64,000 nt of DNA, taken from Cyathus striatus. Taxonomy: Eukaryota; Basidiomycota; Agaricomycetes; Agaricales; Nidulariaceae. The stretch's first letter is position 1, and each line of letters opens with the position of its first letter. The position numbers and the translations under genes were made by a program. Under the pieces are notes generated by a model. It saw only the letters and a program-made list of their open reading frames with translations. It was not told where the DNA came from and made no database searches. The stretch lies in contig JAOVFP010000002.1 in NCBI GenBank assembly GCA_025738555.1, forward strand, positions 6,820,001-6,884,000, given 5' to 3'. Shown here in pieces: positions 44,734-55,842 of this stretch.

Positions 44734-45010
44734 CTCAAGCTTCCGTTGCACACTCCTTCGCTCTCGTTACTCTCATTACTTCTGCGCCGATTGCTGGACC
44801 CGCCATAGCCGCATTTAGAGTCGTACGCGGCGCGGTACTTGTGGTACTGCCCCTCCACTGAGAGCCAGGCTCACAAAGGAGTGCGTGAGCATTGGGTTGT
44901 GCGATGTGGCGCGAGATAATTCCAAGGTACGGTTGAAAGAGCAGGTTGAGTTGAATAAGGAGTGCTGGTACGGAGAGTCAGTACTGGATCGTTGAACGTA
45001 AGAGTGGAAA
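44734..45010 (+). repeat. dispersed repeat R, copy a
   Basis: Contains GCTGGACCCGCCATAGC, ATTTAGAGTCGTACG and GAGCATTGGGTTGTG. Related copies are at 51585-51790 and 61080-61345, with the same order of blocks. No coding potential was recognised. Confidence 0.65.
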
Positions 45011-46671
45011 TAGAAAAAGGGGGAGAAAGGAGAGAATGAGAGAAGAAAAGGAGAGAATGGAGGTAGAAAACAGAAATTAAGATAAATAGGCTGGGTGTGC
45101 GACCACTGTCATAGCCCTAAGCCCATATACCATCTCAAATAAAGTTAAATAAACCACCACCCAACCGCACAGCACTACATCGAAGTCATATCCACTGTCC
45201 AACAGAGCTAGGCGACACCTTCCTAAACACGATCAACAACGAACGCTTGAACGAACTCATGCAACGACTACAAAATCCAGAGCTGATCCTCGGACTACCA
45301 CTGTCTAGATTCTACAGACCGATAGCGCAATCCTAGACGTGTAGAATTCACCCACACCAACACGATGTGGTCGTACCGTACCAACTGTAAGCCTGGCCTC
45401 ACTTCGTACACTACATTTACCCATCCTCATCACCTATGCGCGCCCTCTCGCACCTCGATCACTTCCGCATATTATTCCCACTCTTTTTTCTACTATATAA
45501 TACTCTCCCCTTCTTCTTCGTTGCCCACTCTTACTCACGGGCAACGAAGGTATGTTATTATCTTATCTATATGTAGACTCTTACTCACGGGCAACGAAGA
45601 CTATACTTTGATCCTGTTAACCACGTTTGAGTCACAGTGAGGCTGACCGAACACGCCAGCCTTTCACCAACGCCCCAAAGAAAGGTGCAGTGCAAGTCAA
45701 AGGCAGATTGCTCTAGCATCTCAGCTGACGCGTGGAGCAGAGAGAATGCGATCACGAATGTCGCACAACGTCTAGCCCACCACTCCACAATAGTGGGTCA
45801 TATAACCATGCTCATCACCATCCTCATATGCCCTCTCTTCCACGAGACGCTCACAATGTGTAGAACCCACGCAGAGTGGAGCTAGAAAGAAGACGTGCAT
45901 CACAGCACGGAGCCGAATTGCAGCTTTGGCAATGGGATCGTCCATGAATTGATGCACGAAAACGAAGCACGACGATGCAGAATGAAAAGAACCGAGAAGG
46001 CGTAGAAAGCACGAAGGTCGCAAGAAAGAACGAAAAAACCACCGAAGGATACAAACACAAAACCAAACTCACCCGAATCGACAACGCCAAAGCATCCTCA
46101 ACACACATCCTCTCCATCTGCATCACAGGCTACAGCAACACATTCAGCCGCCACGCCTCTAATTTCTGCCAGAAAATGAACAAGAACCCCACCTCCTTTA
46201 ACAGCATCCACGATCCACTTCGCCGCTTCTGGCAAAGAGAGTAGTAGGGAAGTACGGTTGGTGTTGAATATGTTAATGTGTATGTGTGGTACGTAGGACG
46301 AGAAGGATGAGAGGGTCGTTGGTAGAGAGAAAGAGGAAAGTGTGAGGAAGTGTGTTATGCCGAGTGATTAGTAGTGTTGAGGATGCGTATGTCTCATTTG
46401 GGAATTCCTTAAGGAAGCTGTGATGTGGGTGTGCTTGAGAACGAGGACCATTCATTGTGCACATTAAGGAAGAGGAAGGGAGGTAGGAAATAAGGGACGA
46501 GGGAAGAAGGAACCAACTTGGTCTGTGTCGCAAGGTACAGGCCCGGTTAGGCTCGCGACCAGCCGTTCTGTGTGACGCATCACACTTTTTAAGTCACAGC
46601 GTTACTGGTGAGGTTATGCAATAATGCCCTTTGTTTGCGTTTCTCTATTTATAAGTACTATTTTGTGTCTA
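45011..46671. other. gene-poor stretch with a hairpin and degenerate repeats
   Basis: Short ORFs only. The block 45700-46240 is distantly similar to 53690-54060 and 61790-62050 (for example CCACTCCACAATAGTGG at 45779-45795 and 53760-53776). The right end (from about 46600) matches the repeat end at 28570-28639 and abuts the 3' flank of the duplicated small gene at about 46672. Confidence 0.45.
45516..45549 (+). repeat. perfect 11-bp-stem hairpin with a repeated arm
   Basis: CTTCGTTGCCC (45516-45526) pairs with GGGCAACGAAG (45539-45549) around a 12-base loop. The loop plus right arm (23 bp, from ACTCTTACTCAC) is repeated exactly at 45577-45599. Confidence 0.8.
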
Positions 46672-46961
46672 TTTACATTATCTGTAGAAGCAAACAAAGG
46701 CATCACAACGCATAACGAATGGTTGCGCGTCTAAGGCCCGGGGAGAATCCGCAGGTTGGTGTATGGCGTCAGTTTGAGCCATCCCTAGCCGAGTATGTCT
46801 GAAGCCTGTGTAGGGCTCGATCTTTTGCAGTATGTAATGCTTTATACCACTAAATTCGGAATACATGTCTTATTTTACATCGTAGATATAAAGCTATGTG
46901 GGGAGCAATATGCGTCCATAATAAAGCATGAAGAAAAATCCTTCAGCATGTAGTAACTTAA

Positions 46962-47687
46962 TCAGGTGGTTCTTATTGCAGCAAGACTTCCCCCAAGTGC
47001 GCGGATGCTCCGAATATGCTCATACACACTCTTCTGAACTAAGGCCCTATCTTTTTCAGCATCCTCCGTACTCAAAATGCCTTCTTTAACCATTGAGTTC
47101 AATTCTTCGATTTCGGCCTTCAACTGGTTGATCGCCGTATAATGGATTTCAAGCTGAGGATTTGGCGTACTTCCACTGCCACCTGGAGCAGGGCCTATGC
47201 AGTAAGTCATTGGTAAAGATCACAGCAAATATATGAGAGAATAAGATACGTACCGCCTTCAACGGCCGTTACAACTTCATCAACAATGGTAGATTGAATT
47301 CCTTTCCCATCTGAGATAGCTTCGAGAGTCAGATTACTTATATTCTAGCTGGAAGTAGCCATACAAACCCTGCTGCTTGATAACACGTTCCACCCTGGTT
47401 TCAGAAATCTGGTTTCCCACCCCTCCAATATTGCCGGTCTGTCGTTCAGCAATGAACGTCTGCCCATGGATTGTTTCTAACAAAAGCGTGAGACTTGGAT
47501 TTTTAACCCCAAGAATATCATTTACCCGCCACATGGTAATCTGTAAGAGTTTGATTATATTAACCTACACAGATCTGTCCTGAACATATCGAGGGATCCC
47601 ACCTTTTTTATTAGTCACGTCTCCTTTGGCATCGCTCATCTCGGCATTCTGAATAGTAAAAGTGTGTGCTTTTTCAAAGAAAGGCAT
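46962..47687 (-). CDS. small coiled-coil protein, paralogue C (160 aa)
   Basis: Four exons: 47687-47603, 47476-47369, 47310-47254 and 47194-46962. All introns are phase 1, with donors GTGGGA, GTTTGT and GTACGT and AG acceptors. The N-terminus is MPFFEKAHTFTIQNAEMSD. The C-terminal coiled-coil part is nearly identical to paralogue B and ends GGSLAAIRTT. Similarity to B continues into both flanks (3' to about 46672, 5' to about 48030), so it arose by segmental duplication. The frame is open despite the wreck of the neighbouring membrane gene. Function unknown. Confidence 0.75.
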
Positions 47688-48528
47688 TTAAATTTCTGGT
47701 AAATCAGAAGGCGGGGGGAGTAGTTATGAAATTCAAGTCCTCAGCTAGGTCATATATACGCAACTTGCAGGCGCTTAAGACAATCAAATGGACTTCTATC
47801 TCGACAATAATGGACACAACAAATCTCGTCATGCTGTAGGGTGCTTCTAATTAATAAATGAAGCTATAACCATCGACGGCGTTATCATGCATAGCATTAT
47901 ATTATTATCAATAGAGCTAATCGAATATGAAACAATCGACTTAACATAGAAGTTGACGTGGGGTCCATTGATGGAATAGATCTATGTAGGACACGCCGCG
48001 ATTCCAGACAGAGCTTCAGAGTGCTAGTTTATTCTGGTACATATATACATCATGTTGATGGGGAAGGATTATAACAGGAGCTCTTTGTTGCTCGGATTTT
48101 TCAATTTTCTGAACTACAGACAGTCGTCAAAGTGTTATCGATGACGACGTCCTTGTTTTCGGGACATCTAGGTCCCCGAGATATAAAGGTCTCCATAACT
48201 ACCTTATCCATTATGACATTCGAAGCCCTTTCGCAATGTATACGTGACACATGGTAAAACCTTAACACGTCACTTGTCGTTGAAGCATTTTGATGAGCGC
48301 CGTTCGAAGCATGGAGGTGCGAGAAAGGAAGACAGAACTCATTTCTTTCGTATTCGTATCGCCATTTCTGAGCTTCTAGTTTGCTGTAGACATGTGAAGG
48401 CGATACCAAGACGGTACTTTAACGATAGACTTGGTCACCCCAAACGTAGCATCTCGGGCCTTAAGGGAGGAAGAAGATGGATAAGAGCCTGGATGACATT
48501 GAGGAGTCTCATGGATGCTAGAACCTCG

Positions 48529-48562
48529 CGCTCTACCACTGAGCCAGGGTTCTTATATTACG
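48529..48562 (-). other. tRNA-like D-arm fragment
   Basis: Read on the minus strand, CCCTGGCTCAGTGGTAGAGC matches a tRNA A-box and D arm (GCTC..GAGC stem, AGTGGTA loop). No anticodon stem, T arm or acceptor pairing follows, so it is at most a fragment of a tRNA or a tRNA-derived SINE. It lies in the non-duplicated stretch left of the membrane pseudogene. Confidence 0.3.
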
Positions 48563-48625
48563 TACTGGATCGTTTCAATTCCATACAGTATTTTATTACT
48601 TATCGTCGTCCAACCGGCCACTCGA

Positions 48626-49022
48626 CATCCAATGTTTTTGTACATCTTGTTTTTTCTGATATCTCGAAATGAATCCCTTGGACCAGTGGATGCATCTCAT
48701 TTACTACAAAACGTATCATTAAGTTATTCGTTTCCCAGATTGGTTTCTTCTCCCTACACAACAACCCTCGATGGATGAACTAAAGGAAAGTGCTATACCA
48801 CGATCATGTGGGGCAGTGTTCGGTCTGATCCACTGCATTACGTGGGAGGATCATTTCCCAACCACACTGGAACGAACATTGTGGCGAGTTTCAGGAATCG
48901 CCGTTCCCGTCTCACTGGATCTACTCATGATTCTTTTTCTGCTGAATTCTATTCGGGAGAGGATTGAAAATTCAAAGGTTGCATTTTCGTTGGTTTTAAT
49001 AACTACAGTCGACTCTGTATAA
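48626..49022 (+). pseudogene. membrane-protein gene, duplicated copy with central deletion
   Basis: The ATG at about 48630 starts MFLYILFFLISRNESLG, the counterpart of the N-terminus at 42823. After about 48 codons it jumps to the C-terminal part (IPRSCGAVFGLIHCI, then WRVSGIAVPVSLDLL) in a different reading frame. The middle of roughly 350 codons is missing. At 49004/49005 the gene is split by a TA-flanked element. The last coding piece lies at 51284-51400. Confidence 0.85.
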
Positions 49023-51281
49023 ATACATACCCCTCGGTGGGCATATTTTGCTAAAGAATGGTACAGAGTATATATTAGCAAAAGAACCCTTATCCGGATA
49101 CTACGGGCCGGGCCAACCGGACCAGTGCTATGTCACAACGCATTCAAACAATAATTCAATTACTCTAGAATCGACATTACTAATGTCACCTTGCTTGCAA
49201 GGTATTCTGTCCGGGTTAAAATAGGTTGCACTTTTCGACCTTCACGTGCATTCTCCCACAGTCACATGCTCTCACTCGGCTCTCTTCTCAACGGAACGTT
49301 GTAAGTTTATCTGTTTCATTCTCTCTGATGCATTCTCCTCTCCCTTCTCTCGTTTAATCCCTCCGTCGATTGTGGTACATACCGCTACGAAAAATCTATA
49401 TCTGCGACACGAAACCCGATACCTGGAGGCTGGTAGTTTTTGACGTGTTGCGTGGCCTGGCAAGGTTGTTCTATGTGACTAGCGCTTCGATGACAGGATA
49501 TTGGGATCCGGTTTCTACTACGTGGTGAAACTATCGCTTGTGGTCTTTGTTTGTCGAGCTGGGGCCTGTCGGGATCGTTGTACTCGTGTAAGGGTGGGAT
49601 GTCGTATTTCTTTGTTCGAGTCACTGTGTGCTCCCTCTGTCCGTTCTCCCTTGCCTCAAATCCTCTCTCACCATTGTTAATCTCAACCCCCTTATGATGT
49701 GGTACTTCTATTTCTTGTTGTGATATGGCACTCGGTATCAGTTCAAGAGGGAAGGTCTAGAGACTATCATGGGTATGCCATGTGTCTTTGTCTGGTAATG
49801 TTCTGACCTATAGGTGTCATAGGCTATGTATCCATAAAACCTTTTGCAACACACTACCACAGCATAATAAAAAACGTTGACTAGATCCAGTCTCTCGTCA
49901 CCTCTAAAATCTATAAGGACAAAATTGGATTCCTTGTAGGCACGAGTGACAAACCTCGCCTCAAAATCTATCATAAACTCCTTCAGGTATGAATTTAAAT
50001 CCATCTTACTCAATATTAATATTCTCATTCATTTATAACTGCAGCCAGTCCCAATATTTAATGTCAATGTGATTCCAACAAACATACTTAGTTCGTCGCT
50101 GTTACCTCCGGCTCGACGGCATTCTTACAAATTTCCCAAGACTGGTCTACCATTCCAAATTGGCCAACTTGTTCCAGAACTGTAGCCGACTCGCTCAGTA
50201 CGTTATCTGACACCCATCAAATCGTCCGCCCTCCAGCATATGATATGCATGGCTACTTAATCCGACCGCAAATGTATCAAGACCGTCTCCTCGATGCAAC
50301 GGTTGAAATCATGTTTGAACTTATCGTCCTTTACAAGGAGATCATTTGAACCGACCTCGTATTCGTTACATGGTACATTTACTCGCAATACATACCATTC
50401 CTGCGCCTCGTCGCAAGGTCAGTCCTCGTGAGGTAAACATATTACATAAATTAGACCCTCTAGTAGATTTCCCCTTAAGCACACATTGACGTACCACATA
50501 TTAGTTTTTGTTTTTAACAAATTAATCAACATTATTATTTTTTCCTAACAAATGCAAGCAAGGTTTTCGTCGACAACGTCGACACTTCCCAGTTTGTAAT
50601 AATTGGTAATATGTGACTCCTTCAGAGAACGAGAGGCATCGAGCTGCATTTTGTGCCTGTGTTGGACCAAAGCTGCCTCAAGTACTCATGGATCAGGATC
50701 ATCAACATCTAGCACGTACTGCTGAAGAAGCATGGAAGCAGCGAGGGCTTCCCTACGTGTCGGCTTGGGAACAACTTCATTCACCTCACCATCTACATCG
50801 TCACCGTCTCTTTCTTTTTAAGACATGCATTGATGTCTTCTCTCTTCTTCCGAGTCTTTACTTGAGCATCGAGTTGGATAAGGCCCTTTCTGAGGAATTT
50901 GACGGAGTATATGGGTGGCATTGACATGTCAAAAGCAGTTCAGGCTATTCAAATGCACTTGTGCACATTATGCTTCTCCAGGATAAAAAAATAGAGTCTA
51001 TGTAATGTTTAGGAAATAATATACTGAAATCCACTCTTCCATTATGATAATATGCATCCAGCATACTTATTAGGATTGTATGAAGTCGGTTCTGCACAAA
51101 AGAATTGACAGCGCTCTTATGAGACACAAAGTTATGTATTTTTCCCTCCCCCAAAAGGTATAGATTATGGAATATCAGAATGAAATACATAACTCCCCGC
51201 CAAACAACTTGGTGGAACCGAAAAAGTATTAAATTAAGCAGAGTATGTATTATGACAGCATGATACATACAGAGTCGACTG
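49006..51281. mobile_element. TA-flanked TIR element (2,276 bp), Tc1/mariner-like ends
   Basis: Inverted ends CAGTCGACTCTGTAT at both sides, flanked by TA (49004-49005, 51282-51283). They resemble ends of fungal pogo/Fot1-type elements. It splits the membrane pseudogene exactly: the gene's last segment resumes after it. I found no DDE transposase. Inside are a coding fragment at 50185-50349 related to 29311-29474, and an open frame at 50613-50924 (after ATG, TPSENERHRAAFCACVG). The element therefore appears non-autonomous with captured sequence. Confidence 0.85.
50185..50349 (+). pseudogene. captured coding fragment related to 29311-29474
   Basis: Reads ADSLSTLSDTHQIVRPPAYD, then MHGYLIRPQMYQDRLLDATV and EIMFEL. 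It aligns with the fragment at 29311-29474: both have TH.I.RP..YD, P..Y..RL...TVEI.FEL. The frame stops at the TGA at 50347. No complete gene was seen around it. Confidence 0.55.
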
Positions 51282-51283
51282 TA

Positions 51284-51405
51284 TAGTGATTCTTCCTCCA
51301 GTTTATCTAACATCTCGGTATTAAATCCTTGTTGGCGCTTAGGGTACTTCCTCCCCGCGCACTCGACACTGTGCAATGGTCTAATTTTCTTCCTCATATA
51401 TAATG
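51284..51405 (+). pseudogene. 3' end of the membrane pseudogene
   Basis: CATCTCGGTATTAAATCC and CTTGTTGGCGCTTAGGG correspond to the end of the intact gene at 44345-44390. About 14 bp are missing between them relative to the intact copy. The stretch closes the segmental duplication after the TA-flanked insertion. Confidence 0.8.
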
Positions 51406-51584
51406 AATGGTGCTCGAACTATACTCATGACATTATGATACAGAAATCAATTCTCTACAATAAGTGCACTGGAATAATCTAGTAGTGATCAACGTAGTCT
51501 TAGGCATAGTAGCTACTCCCAACATGAAAGTTAACCTTCTCTGTATCAATCACCAAATAAACTCCCGTTTCCCCTCTCGCTCCC

Positions 51585-51790
51585 GCTGCTCCCTCCTTCA
51601 CTTTCATTGCTCTCCTTGTTTACATACCGACTACAGGACCTGCAAAAGCCGTATTTGGAGTTATACGAGGCGAGGGACCATGCATCTCATCCCTCTTATG
51701 CGAGCCGGGCGTGAATGAGGCGGAGCGTGAGTGTTAGGTTATGAGCTGGGCTTTGTTTGAGGGGGGTAGTGGAACGCGAGTTGTGTTGAA
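51585..51790 (+). repeat. dispersed repeat R, copy b
   Basis: Matches 44734 onward: ACTACAGGACCTGCAAAAGC, ATTTGGAGTTATACGAGG and GAGTGTTAGGTTATGAG. It is positioned after the membrane pseudogene as copy a is after the intact gene, so it is part of the same segmental duplication. Confidence 0.6.
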
Positions 51791-52044
51791 TGTCATCTGA
51801 CTAATTTTGGCACCACGAAGAATGATCGGAGTCCGGACCATCCATTGGTATTGTACAAAGGAGCTGGAAAGGAGAGAGAGGGAAAAGGAGCGCATTATAA
51901 GAGAATACACGAATATAGAGGGTGTCACAGGTTTGTTTTAAATAGATGTACCAGTGACGGTACGTCATCAATGCATCAAGCCTCTATTCAATGAAGAGCG
52001 ATGTATATAAGTGGTCTCTAATCAATATGGCACAGCAAGTATAC

Positions 52045-52920
52045 ATGCCTCGACGCCGCCGACAAAACTTCAAGTTCCGCTTCCCCCCGGAAATCGAAGA
52101 CGAAATATTCCAATGGACTATAGCCATTTATCCACATCTACTTACAGATGCCCGATTAGCAACGGTGTAGTTCAGCTATTGTGCTTACATAGAGGGAGCT
52201 AACTTCAACAACAGTATTGATCCACTTTTATATCAGGCTATTAAAATCTGCGGGAGTACCGGAAACTTCGAAAGCCAATATCGGCTAACCCACGAAGACA
52301 AATTTGCCGTCGCTCTGAACTTGAAGCCTCAGACATTCTTCCAAAAGCACGTTAAAAATCTTCTATTCATTCGTACCGTCTCGAAGGGATTTGTTCGACG
52401 CATGTTATCTACATGCACTGGCGTTCGACATCTCTCGTACGTGTCGGACCATAGAGGCCGAGATCATTGCAAACTTGTAGCGTCGTTACCCCTTCTATCC
52501 ATTACAGCTGACAAAATGACATTGGACGCATTATCCCATTTCAGGTGTAAACTCCCCCAAGTCACACATCTCAAAACGGCACCTTGTTTTGAAGATGATC
52601 TTACTCCTATACTTGACTGGATGCCGGTGTTGACTAGTGTAACGATGGAGGTTTACGAGGATCATGAACATATTCTGCAAAGTTTGAGAAATATCATCAA
52701 AAGCGTGAAGCGATTAGAAAAGATAGTAGTATTCATTCAACATTTTGGCCATTGGTATGATAGAGGATATTTTCCTGAAGAAGAGATTGATGAGTGGAAG
52801 GAAGTCGATCCTAGGATTGAGGTTGTCGAACTGGAAGTTGGGTATATTAGAATTTGGGAGGAGACGGTCAACAGTGAGCCGTATGATTCGGTCAGTGATT
52901 ATATTGTACAGTATCTTTAG
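52045..52920 (+). pseudogene. F-box-like protein with an in-frame TAG
   Basis: From the ATG at 52045 the frame gives MPRRRRQNFKFRFPPEIEDE, then IFQWTIAIYPHLLTDARLAT. This is the usual start of agaric F-box-like proteins (FPPEIxxEIFxxA..). Codon 42 is TAG (52168-52170). The same frame then continues without a break through SIDPLLYQAIKICG, a helical middle part and SDYIVQYL to 52920, about 290 codons in total. No GT..AG intron removes the TAG while keeping the frame. It is therefore probably a recently broken gene, or a start further downstream is used. The likely role would have been substrate recognition for ubiquitin ligase. Confidence 0.6.
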
Positions 52921-53814
52921 AGGTAAAAGTAGAAAAGAACGAAGAAAGTAAATACTTAGTAGTAAGTGGGAAATGAAGAAAAGAAGTAAATGAAAGGAAA
53001 AGGAGTGAGCATTGGTAGTCACCCAAGGAGGACGATCCCCAAGAGCAAGGTAAGAAATAGCACAGGATTGCAGCTCATGAAAAAGAACGGAAGAACACAT
53101 GCATCGGTTGGTGGCGTTATGTATTCAAGGGGAATGCACCCACTAGCATAGTATGATCTACGTCTCGAAATGGCTAGGCACGAATAATCTCCAGCAAGCG
53201 TCACAGGCCTGAGTCAAATCCCCCAACCTGCACTCTCTCAAAGCACATGGCGAGAGCCGATAGGAAACCCGCTACGCTTCCGGCTGACGAGCAAAACGCT
53301 AGTGAAGTATATGACGCATACACGAACCATCCTACCACCATCACAGGCTCAAGACCATACACAACTTGAACGTAAAATCACCACACTACCCGCAACACGA
53401 CATTGAAACCACATCCAGCAGAGCCCACTCAGAACGCACACGGTAACCAGTTCCCCATACGAAATCAACGATGCAGACAACAATGTCAAGATCCAGAGGC
53501 GCTCCTCCACCACCTGTCACCTGCCTCCGCATACCACATCATGCACATGTCTCACGTGCACGAGCTACCAGTATAACACTACCCTGGAAAGTGTAGGAGC
53601 TGCACGGAGACGATAGGGTGGTCGCAACACCTCAAGGAATGAAGGCCGATCCGTAATGGAGCCGGAAGGCAGAACGCTCTACCTAGCAGAACGCACAGAG
53701 CAGGAGGAATACAATCCACGAAGTCGCAGAACGATAGTACAGAATCTAGCGTTGCGTTGGCCACTCCACAATAGTGGCCAAATAACCACGCCATCCCGTA
53801 TACCCCTTCTCTAC
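52921..53814. other. no gene seen
   Basis: Short ORFs on both strands, no family signature. From about 53690 the sequence is distantly related to 45700-45860. Confidence 0.45.
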
Positions 53815-54370
53815 GAATGACACACTGAGTCACTCAGAACGCGTACGATCCAGAATCTGAGCCGGAGGATGTCCCGGTAAGCTGAACGCAGAGCGAGAGA
53901 TCGTCAACAACGGCGCAATGAAGAGAATGATAACGCTTAGAAGCAAAATCGTACGAGCAAGAACGAATGAGACACCAAAGAAAGAGAAAACGTGAATACA
54001 AGACCTGAACCAACTCACAGGAATCGACAGCCCAAAATGCCCATATCAACACCCATCCCCTCCATATTCATCACAGCAGCGCACACAGCCGCCAGAGCAC
54101 CGCACTTGGTAGAGAGTCCATTTTAGGGCAGATGCGGATGAACTACAGAGACTGGCCTGACCGGTTCTTCCGAAGTTCCTCGTGTATACAATTACAATCT
54201 CGAAGGGTTAAAAGTAGTCCTTAGACCCAAGGTGGTTTAGTCGTAGCTTAATGTATGGTGATTGATGCAGCATGTCGCCTAGGAAGGGTGGTGGTTTACA
54301 GGTAGAATGAGGGAGAGCGTGCGATTGCGATGAAGTTGCGATGAAGAGGAGCAGACCGAGAAAGTCGGGA
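53815..54370 (+). repeat. tandem segmental duplication: spacer, copy 1
   Basis: This stretch upstream of the first BTB gene is repeated at about 57536-58110 with the same order of blocks: ACTCAGAACG, GATCCAGAATC, GGAGGATGTCC, CTTGGTAGAGAGTCCATTTT, AGACTGGCCTGAC and GAGGAGCAGAC. The repeat marks the start of a duplicated unit of spacer, BTB gene and hydrolase gene. Confidence 0.8.
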
Positions 54371-54969
54371 ACCCGGGAAAGGTATTTCTATTTGTACTTA
54401 TTGTCTAACTCCTTGATTCAATCGTCGATCATTTTGTGGCACGTTGGTCAAACGTTGACTTTTCTTTCAACTGCTTCTTTCTTTACGAAATTTTCCTTGG
54501 ACTTTCATACTTTCAATTTGGACAACCTAGGAAAAAAGAGCTTATCAATGTCTTCAGCGCCCGAAGAAACATTCCAGAAAGAAATTTTACAAGCAAACGA
54601 GCCATTCAACGACGTCGAAAGCTCTGACACGATATTCCGAACGTCCGATGGCATCGACTTCTACATCCATCGTGTCGTGCTTTTCCTCGCATCACCCTTT
54701 TTCAGGGACATGTTCTCTCTCCCACAGCCACCTTCAAACGACACTACCAAGCCAATTATCTACGTAACTGAATCAAGCAAAGTTTTGGATCCACTACTTC
54801 GCTATTGTTACCCAGTAGATTACCCAGAGTTTCCAGATAACAACCCGGTCACCCTAGCTCTAATCGGTGACGCCCTCGAAGCAACATTGAAATACCAACT
54901 CACGGTTGCAACTAAGATTCTAAAGGGGCATCTTCGAACGCTCAGTAAAGATCACCCATTACACGCTTA

Positions 54970-55842
54970 CACTCCTGGCACACGGATGTATTGCGGTACT
55001 GCAAGATTGATTGCGAAATGACCTGCAAAGTGTTTTCATTTTGACACATGTAATATGGGGTGAAAATCCATTTCCTTAAAAGGTAATTTTATCTATACAG
55101 TGTTTGAGCGCTCATCTGTACAGGACCTCTCAACTGTACACCTGGCCATATATCGACATATATTCATTCCACATACAAAAATGATGTTCTCCACTATGTA
55201 TTACGAGTTGGATATATAGCACAAAAAGCTATGTGTATGAAAAGTGAGTGTGTGAATGGTAAACCTCAAATTACACCCAATCTGTGCAACATTACAAAAT
55301 ATTGGAACACGTAGATGACTTCCTACACACCATTCTACACCAAAATGTTTGCATTAATTGTATTTATTTTACAGAAGAATGCCTCAGAATTATTCCCAAG
55401 GTAAATAGCCATAGAAATCTCGAGGCCTGAGCTCTGGAAGCCTGTGGACAAGGGGAAGGGTAAACTGAGCGTTGTTTAGCGCTGGCGTTCGGCGCAGCTT
55501 CCCACAGTTAAGCGAAGGTGTACAATTGACGGGTTAGGCTAATTTTGACATGGTTTCAAAGAAATAGCTCTGTATCATTTTCCTCGTCACATAATAGCTT
55601 CAAACTTGTACAGAGTGAGCCTTACATGTCATTTTACCTGTCGGAACAAGTACAGTGCAAGAAAAGTGTATATATACTGAGATATCTAAAGATCAATTTT
55701 AGGTGTACAGATGAGCACTCAAACACTGTATAAGGAAAGGAAAGCATTTTACTCACAATTAGCCCTTCTCAAAACGTAAACAGCTTGCAACCAATTTTGC
55801 ATCAGATTTTGCAGTACACAATAAAGCATCAGGTCAGGAGTG
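54970..55842. mobile_element. CACTA-type element inserted in BTB copy 1 (873 bp)
   Basis: Starts CACTCCTGGCACACGG and ends CAGGTCAGGAGTG. About 35 bp of imperfect inverted ends continue inward (TATTGCGGTACTGCAA opposite its mirror). The target duplication is 3 bp, TTA (54967-54969, 55843-55845), confirmed by the uninterrupted paralogue at 58710. About 240 bp are its own sequence; the rest is a nested TA-flanked MITE. Confidence 0.9.
55098..55728. mobile_element. TA-flanked MITE nested in the CACTA-type element (631 bp)
   Basis: Inverted ends CAGTGTTTGAGYGCTCATCT, continuing GTACA, with one mismatch in 25 bp. Flanks are TA (55096-55097, 55729-55730). Non-coding. Tc1/mariner-like by its duplication. 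Confidence 0.9.

Noticed and set aside
52165..52192. A 28-nt intron removing the TAG of the F-box-like gene
   Set aside because: Too short for a fungal intron and it would shift the frame. A 50-nt alternative also gives a stop.
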